DNA of 9,419 nucleotides. Source: JBGQAS01 sp964498605 (GTDB lineage: Bacteria > Chloroflexota > Anaerolineae > Anaerolineales > Anaerolineaceae). Under the pieces are notes generated by a model. That model saw only the letters and a program-made list of their open reading frames with translations. It was not told where the DNA came from and searched no databases. Of the stretch, positions 5,476 to 9,419 are shown in pieces. The position numbers were made by a program, and so were the translations under genes. The first letter of the stretch is position 1. Each line of letters starts with the position of its first letter. The stretch is from positions 1 through 9,419 of the forward strand of contig CAZCHK010000066.1 of NCBI GenBank assembly GCA_964498605.1, given 5' to 3'.

Positions 5476-6546
5476 ATGACCACACCTCCGGTTCTACCCA
5501 CACCTAACCAGACACCTCCGCCTGTCCAGCCGCCCACATTTCCGCAAGGGAACATATACCCCCCGCAGCAGGTTCCACCGGGGATGCGCCCTCCCAAGGA
5601 AAAGTCCAGAGCCGGCGTGTGGATCGGTGTGATCATCGGCGGGATTGTAATTTTTGGGTTGATCGCCGTGCTGCTTGTCTCGAAGCTCATGGGAGGCGGG
5701 TTCATGACCGGGCCAGCCGCTTCTGCAGGTGGGCAGGTGTTGCCTCCTTCGCAACCCGACCAACCGGCTGCACCTCCAGAGCAGCCGCAGCCGGCAGTGC
5801 AGTATCCGACCATCACCCCCGATAGCGGAAGCAGTCCCGATCTGTCCCGCAAGGAGCAGATTACCATAGGGTATTCCGTGCAGGGCCGTGCCATCGAGGC
5901 GTACTGTATTGGGGGCGGCAGCAATACGGTCATCCTTGTGGCCGCCATGCATGGCGGCAGCGGCACGGTTCAGCTTGCTCATCAGCTGCGCATGCAATTC
6001 TGGAACGACCCCGCGCTTGTGCCATCCAACACGGAGATATGTATCATTGAAGTCTTCAACCCGGACGGCATGACCAGCAACGACCCGGATGAGCAGACCT
6101 TCAACGCCAACAACGTGAAGTTGAACCGCAACTGGGCTTCGTACGACTGGCAGGAGTACCTCTCCGCCGCGCTGAAATACGCCGGTGGCGCCTATCCCAT
6201 GTCCGAGCCGGAGAACCTCGCGCTGCGCGATTTCATCTACAGCTTTGGCTCCGATCAGGTTGTGGTTATCAATCTGCTGCAGACTACAGCATCCTATTCG
6301 GATGTGCGCCCTGGGACATATCATGGCAGTGAGGACTGGAGTTCTGATTTTTATGCCAGTCAGTACAACTATAATGTCGGTTTTGAGTACAACCATGAAT
6401 ACGACTATCCCATCTCCGGCCAGATGATCGACTGGTGCGTGGAGAACGGCTATGCTGCTTTCGGCGTGCTCCTGCCCAAGAATGGAACTTTTCGCTTTGA
6501 CGATCACATGAACGGGCTGATGGAAGTGCTACATTCGCTGGAGTGA
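5476..6546 (+). CDS. Membrane-anchored M14 carboxypeptidase-like protein, probably catalytically dead
   Basis: This is a 356-residue protein; the ATG at 5476 follows AGAAGG by 5 bases. Order of parts: a Pro/Gln-rich N-terminal tail (1-40) ending in basic KEKSR, one membrane helix (about 47-69, VWIGVIIGGIVIFGLIAVLL), a second Pro/Gln-rich linker (89-115), then an M14 zinc-carboxypeptidase fold (about 130-356). This suggests a tail in the cytosol and the domain outside. M14 features kept: YSVQGRAI (133-140), VFNPDG (203-208), VKLNRNW (214-220) and the strand pattern around VVVINLL. Key positions lost: the first zinc motif reads MHGGSG, keeping His159 but without the Glu; the second zinc His aligns with Leu268 (INLLQ); the catalytic Glu aligns with Leu332 (FGVLLP). 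It is therefore probably a binding or scaffold protein, for example for peptides or murein stems, not an enzyme. The reading frame is clean and has promoter and terminator, so it is not a pseudogene. Confidence 0.82.
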   Translation: MTTPPVLPTPNQTPPPVQPPTFPQGNIYPPQQVPPGMRPPKEKSRAGVWIGVIIGGIVIFGLIAVLLVSKLMGGGFMTGPAASAGGQVLPPSQPDQPAAPPEQPQPAVQYPTITPDSGSSPDLSRKEQITIGYSVQGRAIEAYCIGGGSNTVILVAAMHGGSGTVQLAHQLRMQFWNDPALVPSNTEICIIEVFNPDGMTSNDPDEQTFNANNVKLNRNWASYDWQEYLSAALKYAGGAYPMSEPENLALRDFIYSFGSDQVVVINLLQTTASYSDVRPGTYHGSEDWSSDFYASQYNYNVGFEYNHEYDYPISGQMIDWCVENGYAAFGVLLPKNGTFRFDDHMNGLMEVLHSLE

Positions 6547-6565
6547 TGGGAGTATCGTGTTGACG

Positions 6566-6600
6566 AACAGGACTGCCGGCAGGCAGTCCTGTTTCTTTTC
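6566..6600 (+). terminator. Strong rho-independent terminator of the M14-like gene
   Basis: AACAGGACTGCC (6566-6577) pairs perfectly with GGCAGTCCTGTT (6582-6593) around a 4-base loop GGCA, and is followed by TTTCTTTTC. It lies 20 bases after the M14 stop and between two convergent genes. The stem would also form on the minus strand after the MFS gene, but with a poorer U tail there. Confidence 0.9.
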
Positions 6601-6609
6601 ATAGAATTG

Positions 6610-7896
6610 TTACTCTGGGTTCTGACCGACCGGTGCGGGGGCAGTCGCTGCTTTGGCAGGTGGGACTTTAAACTTAAGCCAGATGATCGGCAGGATGACC
6701 AGCGCCGCGACAGCCGTCACGTAGAAGGGTGCCTGCGGGCTGACCTTCTCCCACAGCTGCGATCCGGCCCAGGGAGCGATCAGCGAGACCAGCCCGATAC
6801 TGCCGTAGAACACACCCTGGAAGGTACCCAGCAAATGGGTGGGAACCACCTTGGAGATCAGGGACTGGTAGGCTGGTCCCAGCATGCCACCTCCGATACC
6901 GGCGATCACGTACACCAGCGCGAACATCCAGAAGCCCTGTGCGAATGTCAGCAGGAACACTGCGCCTGAGATCAGGATGAACCCGGAAACCAGCGGCACG
7001 CGCTCCCCGTACTTATCGGAAATCTTCCCCGCCAGGATGGGGATGAAGATGACCGCGATGGAGTTGATCGAACCCATCAATCCGATCTGCTCGATGCTCA
7101 GCAAGCCAATCTTTTCCATGTAGAGCGGCTGCAGTTCTCCCGAAAGTCGGAAGGCGACATCGCTGATGCCGTCTGAGACCAGCAGCCAGGTCAGGATGCC
7201 TCCAGCGAACAGCATCCCCAGCATAGTTTTAATGGATGAGCCAAAGTTCATGATCGAAACTGGTTTGATCTCCTGCGGATGGGCTTTCTGGGTCTTGACC
7301 GCCATCCATATGCGCAGAAGTGCGGCCGCTGTGTACAATCCACCCGCCAAGAGCAACATCAGCTTGAAGCTTAGCTGCTCGTTGGTGCTCAAACGGGCAG
7401 CTAAAAAACCTCCCAGCGGTGGACCAACAATACCGGTGATCTGGTAGATGCTGCCTGTGATGCCGTAGATCCTTCCGCGCGTTTCCTCGGTGGAGTTTTC
7501 AGCGATGAAAGCTCCCGAGCTGGGACCCACCATAGCAAAGGGGATCTGGTAGACGATCAACGCGACGATCATCCACTGCCAGGTAGGCGCAAGGACCAGA
7601 CAGACGAAGCCGATGATCCCGCCCACGCTGCCGATGGCGATGGCGCGCAGCCGGCCGATGCGATCAGAGATGTAGCCCCCGAAAACCTGCAGCAGCAGGA
7701 TGGCGACACCCGTGATGGTGAAGACCAGGCCGACCTGCCCGATGTCCGCACCAAGCCGCGTTAGATAGATGCCCATCAGCATGGGCGACATCGAACCGGC
7801 AATGTTCGCCAGCACCATGGCGACCATGAACCACCACATCAACGGGGAAATCAAGCGCGCTTTAGGCGCGGGGAGAGGGGTGTTTTGCATGCTCAT
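6610..7896 (-). CDS. Major facilitator superfamily transporter, 12 predicted membrane helices
   Basis: This 428-residue, very hydrophobic protein shows the pattern of 12 transmembrane segments in two halves split by a basic central loop (about 201-220, VKTQKAHPQEIKP). MFS motif A lies between helices 2 and 3 as GGYISDRIGRLRA (73-85), with a related LAGKISDKYGERVP in the second half, as in drug-exporter families. GPPLGGFLAARL in helix 5 resembles the GPxLGG motif C of proton-coupled antiporters, so export of a small molecule is the best guess; the substrate is unknown. The start is the ATG at 7896, 5 bases after AAGGA; the ATG two codons later is possible. It lies downstream of the IclR gene on the same strand, but the IclR terminator intervenes, so it probably has its own promoter, which I could not locate. 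An inverted repeat (7914-7941) sits just before its start. Confidence 0.93.
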   Translation of the reverse strand: MSMQNTPLPAPKARLISPLMWWFMVAMVLANIAGSMSPMLMGIYLTRLGADIGQVGLVFTITGVAILLLQVFGGYISDRIGRLRAIAIGSVGGIIGFVCLVLAPTWQWMIVALIVYQIPFAMVGPSSGAFIAENSTEETRGRIYGITGSIYQITGIVGPPLGGFLAARLSTNEQLSFKLMLLLAGGLYTAAALLRIWMAVKTQKAHPQEIKPVSIMNFGSSIKTMLGMLFAGGILTWLLVSDGISDVAFRLSGELQPLYMEKIGLLSIEQIGLMGSINSIAVIFIPILAGKISDKYGERVPLVSGFILISGAVFLLTFAQGFWMFALVYVIAGIGGGMLGPAYQSLISKVVPTHLLGTFQGVFYGSIGLVSLIAPWAGSQLWEKVSPQAPFYVTAVAALVILPIIWLKFKVPPAKAATAPAPVGQNPE

Positions 7897-7913
7897 AGCG
7901 ATCCTTCCTGATG

Positions 7914-7941
7914 TCCAGAAAGCAAGTTTACTTTGTCTGGA
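7914..7941. repeat. Inverted repeat just upstream of the MFS start
   Basis: TCCAGA (7914-7919) and TCTGGA (7936-7941) are exact reverse complements 16 bases apart, with an inner AAG/CTT pairing (7920-7922 and 7931-7933). The near arm is 17 bases before the ATG at 7896, overlapping the region just before the ribosome binding site. It could be a repressor operator or a leader hairpin. Confidence 0.35.
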
Positions 7942-7960
7942 TTAAGTGCAGATTAATGCG

Positions 7961-7970
7961 GTTAATTCAT
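7961..7970. repeat. GTTAATTCAT motif, copy upstream of the MFS gene
   Basis: These ten bases recur exactly at 8963-8972, upstream of the IclR gene. Around this copy, TTAAT-type blocks (ATTAA at 7941-7945, ATTAA at 7952-7956, TTAAT at 7962-7966) repeat at about one-helical-turn spacing. A shared regulator site is possible; chance in AT-rich spacers cannot be excluded. Confidence 0.25.
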
Positions 7971-8017
7971 ATACGCAGCAGGAGGTTCCTGGTAGCACAG
8001 CAAAGAAGCGTTAGCTC

Positions 8018-8050
8018 AAAAAAAACACCCATTGTGTTGAATGGGTGTTT
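8018..8050 (-). terminator. Rho-independent terminator of the IclR gene
   Basis: AAACACCCATT (8023-8033) and AATGGGTGTTT (8040-8050) form a perfect 11-bp stem with a 6-base loop. Read on the minus strand, the stem ends in a run of eight Ts (8025-8018). It lies 27 bases after the IclR stop codon and separates IclR from the MFS gene. Confidence 0.92.
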
Positions 8051-8076
8051 CGTCGTATTGCCTGGTAAATCCACGC

Positions 8077-8841
8077 TTATTTGACCCTCAGATCTTTGAG
8101 AACCGTGCTGATCTCGGCGCAGGTTCGGACAATTTCCTGACCAATGTCCACGATACTTTCATACGTCAAACGGTAAGCGGGACCGGCGATGGAAATTGAA
8201 GCGATGGGATATTTGTTGTTATCGAAAACAGGCGCGGCGATCGCGTTGATCCCGTCCTCATATTCCTGCATGGAAACCGCGAAGCCATTCTTCCGCGTAA
8301 CGCTCGCGTTCTGCAGAAACGATTCCGGCGTCTGCAGAGTGGTGGGAGTGTATTTGGGCATGCCCCTGGCGAGAAGTTCGAGAGTCTGGTCTTGAGGGAG
8401 GAACGCTAGGATGGCCTTTCCTGAGGCGGTGCTGAAGGCAGGCAGGCGCATGCCGGGAGAGGCGGCGATCTTCACTCGCTGCGGACCTTCGATCACGTCG
8501 ACATACACAACATCCGTCCCATCCAGCACGGCCAGGTTGGCGTTTTCCCGGTACTGATCGCTCAGTTTGTGCAGGTAGCTGTGCGCCAGGCGCCTCAAGT
8601 CGTTTCGTTCCAGAGTCAGGTACGCCATCTGCAGCAGGCGGATGCCAGCTTGGTAGCGTCCGCTGCGCGGATCCCTCTGCACGAAATTTCTAGCCTCCAG
8701 TGTTGCCAGCAGACGGTGGACGGTGCTCTTGTTCACGCCGGTGCGCTCAGAGATCTCCGTCATGCTCAGTTCAGGCGTTTGAACGGTAAAACAGGCCAGT
8801 ACATCCAGGGCTCGATCAACGGCGCGAATTGATTCACTCAT
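8077..8841 (-). CDS. IclR family transcriptional regulator
   Basis: This 254-residue protein has the usual IclR length. The N-terminal winged helix-turn-helix (about 5-65) reads AVDRALDVLACF, then LSMTEISERTGVNKSTVHRLL with the recognition helix at about 35-47, and wing DPRSGRYQAG. The C-terminal effector domain (about 80-250) shows RLPAFSTASGKAILAF (132-147) and the NGFAVSMQEYEDGINAIAAPVFD segment (185-207) that shapes the ligand pocket. IclR proteins are dimeric or tetrameric repressors or activators, often of a neighbouring catabolic or transport gene and of themselves. The start is the ATG at 8841, 6 bases after AAGGGA. The MFS gene downstream is the natural target candidate. The effector is not predictable. 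Confidence 0.95.
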   Translation of the reverse strand: MSESIRAVDRALDVLACFTVQTPELSMTEISERTGVNKSTVHRLLATLEARNFVQRDPRSGRYQAGIRLLQMAYLTLERNDLRRLAHSYLHKLSDQYRENANLAVLDGTDVVYVDVIEGPQRVKIAASPGMRLPAFSTASGKAILAFLPQDQTLELLARGMPKYTPTTLQTPESFLQNASVTRKNGFAVSMQEYEDGINAIAAPVFDNNKYPIASISIAGPAYRLTYESIVDIGQEIVRTCAEISTVLKDLRVK

Positions 8842-8872
8842 AAAAGATCCCTTTGTTTCCGATATTATCCTT

Positions 8873-8920
8873 TTTATACACTAAAATGACTATTGTCATT
8901 GTTATAACATAGAGTGTCAT
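8873..8920 (-). promoter_or_regulatory. IclR promoter and probable auto-operator
   Basis: A 16-base palindrome AATGAC-TATT-GTCATT (8885-8900) is followed by the palindrome GTTATAAC (8901-8908) and a further GTCAT (8916-8920). On the minus strand this gives ATGACA twice, 21 bases apart, about two helical turns. A possible promoter overlaps it: ATGACA (8899-8894) as -35 and TATAAA (8878-8873) as -10, with a short 15-base spacer. Such an arrangement suits IclR autoregulation, but no binding consensus for this protein is known to me. Confidence 0.45.
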
Positions 8921-8962
8921 AGACCGAATCAGTTTAGAAATAGATTGTGCAACCCTTATTCC

Positions 8963-8972
8963 GTTAATTCAT
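8963..8972. repeat. GTTAATTCAT motif, copy upstream of the IclR gene
   Basis: This is the second exact copy of the ten-base motif found before the MFS gene at 7961-7970. It lies about 120 bases upstream of the IclR start, beyond the main operator candidate. Confidence 0.25.
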
Positions 8973-9011
8973 GTTAGACATTTCCATCTATTCTCAGGTC
9001 TCTTAACTTTA

Positions 9012-9218
9012 CTATATGTAATTCTGGTTGCCGATCTACTGCTCTTCTCTGATTTCCTTCAAGAGCGTTGAGATAAGCCTGAGGCAAGATGCCTCGTTGG
9101 GAAAGACCCCAACAGCCCTGGTGCGCCTGTGGATCTCCTGGTTGATCCTTTCTAGGTTATTGGCAGTATGTAGTGTTGTGCGGTTTTCCAGCATTCGAAG
9201 GTGGGTACGATTGCTCAA
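9012..9218 (-). pseudogene. IS256 (mutator) family transposase, C-terminal relic
   Basis: The minus-strand frame from 9218 encodes a short segment with the typical IS256 C-terminal signature: TANNLERINQEIHRRTRAVG, directly followed by VFPNEASCLRLISTLLKEIREEQ. In intact transposases (about 400 residues) this block contains the last part of the catalytic domain and sits near the end of the protein. Here the frame is closed by TAA at 9222-9224 just upstream, and no transposase-like sequence is recognisable in the bases further up, so the first 80-90 percent is missing. The TAG at 9036-9038 falls where the family usually continues EEW.TG.RYL; the next codons read IGNQNYI and end at TAG 9012-9014, so the first stop may be a mutation. 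It is non-functional, and no terminal inverted repeats were found. Confidence 0.8.
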
Positions 9219-9224
9219 GATTTA

Positions 9225-9419
9225 GTCTGCTATGGACAGGATTAATTACAGGAGCATCATCGTGAACGAAGTGAATCCATGTTCGGATTTTCAGCACGAT
9301 TTTATGAAAGATTTGAGTTTATTCCAGCAATCAGGAATATTACATTTTTGAAGAAACGAAGATCAAATTGGTGAAAACTCAGCTCGTTCAATCTAGAACA
9401 ATTGAATTCCAGCAGGATT
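9225..9419. other. AT-rich stretch with no recognisable gene
   Basis: I see no supported coding region, RNA gene or promoter here. One minus-strand frame stays open for about 52 codons but has no start codon, no ribosome binding site and no familiar motif. Small repeats are present (ACAGGA twice near 9236-9255; ATTCCAGCA near 9319 and again near 9407), none of clear meaning. It may be eroded flank of the IS256 relic. Confidence 0.4.

Noticed and set aside
5494..6507. Long open frame (337 codons) on the minus strand opposite the M14-like gene
   Set aside because: The plus strand carries recognisable M14 motifs, a ribosome binding site and a terminator; the antisense frame has no familiar motif and is explained by the GC-rich codons of the sense gene.
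8018..8050. AAACACCCATT/AATGGGTGTTT stem as a transposon end or att site
   Set aside because: The T8 run and position right after the IclR stop fit a terminator fully, and no second copy is present in the window.
1..9419. CRISPR array, tRNA or rRNA genes
   Set aside because: No regularly spaced repeats and no cloverleaf or ribosomal RNA-like segments were seen on either strand; the hairpins present are all explained as terminators or operator candidates.

Overview
This is a draft-assembly fragment (one 10-N gap at 2395-2404) of moderately GC-rich bacterial chromosome. The gene set is two DegV proteins, a tyrosine integrase with the motif SAHDCRH, a GNAT-YoaP acetyltransferase, a creatininase-family hydrolase, a PIG-L deacetylase, a proline-rich membrane-anchored M14 protein, an MFS exporter and an IclR regulator. 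This fits a Chloroflexota bacterium, probably Anaerolineae. The taxonomic call is inference from gene content and protein flavour; there is no rRNA marker.

Layout. 1-1720 (minus strand): two tandem degV paralogs, the second cut by the window start, each with its own ribosome binding site and separated by a rho-independent terminator. 1768-2810 (minus): a tyrosine recombinase split by the N gap, with all catalytic residues readable. 2832-2870: a compact intergenic region with a good integrase promoter and an inverted repeat. 2910-4546 (plus): a two-gene unit, GNAT-YoaP acetyltransferase then creatininase-family amidohydrolase. It converges on a PIG-L/LmbE deacetylase (4575-5363, minus) across a hairpin that contains the deacetylase stop codon. 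5476-6546 (plus): a membrane-anchored M14 carboxypeptidase-like protein, divergent from PIG-L and ended by a very strong terminator. 6610-8841 (minus): an MFS transporter and, upstream of it, an IclR regulator, separated by the IclR terminator. 8842-9419: the IclR control region, a relic of an IS256-family transposase, and about 195 bases in which I recognise nothing.

How the genes may work together. The IclR protein probably controls itself and perhaps the adjacent MFS exporter: a 10-base motif (GTTAATTCAT) occurs upstream of both. Acetyltransferase, creatininase-type amidohydrolase and deacetylase lie together, suggesting metabolism of an amide or N-acetyl compound, but no substrate can be read from the sequence. 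DegV proteins are fatty-acid-binding subunits of the fatty acid kinase system; the kinase subunit is not here. The integrase and IS256 relic show that mobile DNA has visited, but I see no attachment sites or cargo.

The most striking observation is that the M14 protein keeps the fold motifs but has lost zinc-binding and catalytic residues, so it is probably a pseudo-peptidase.
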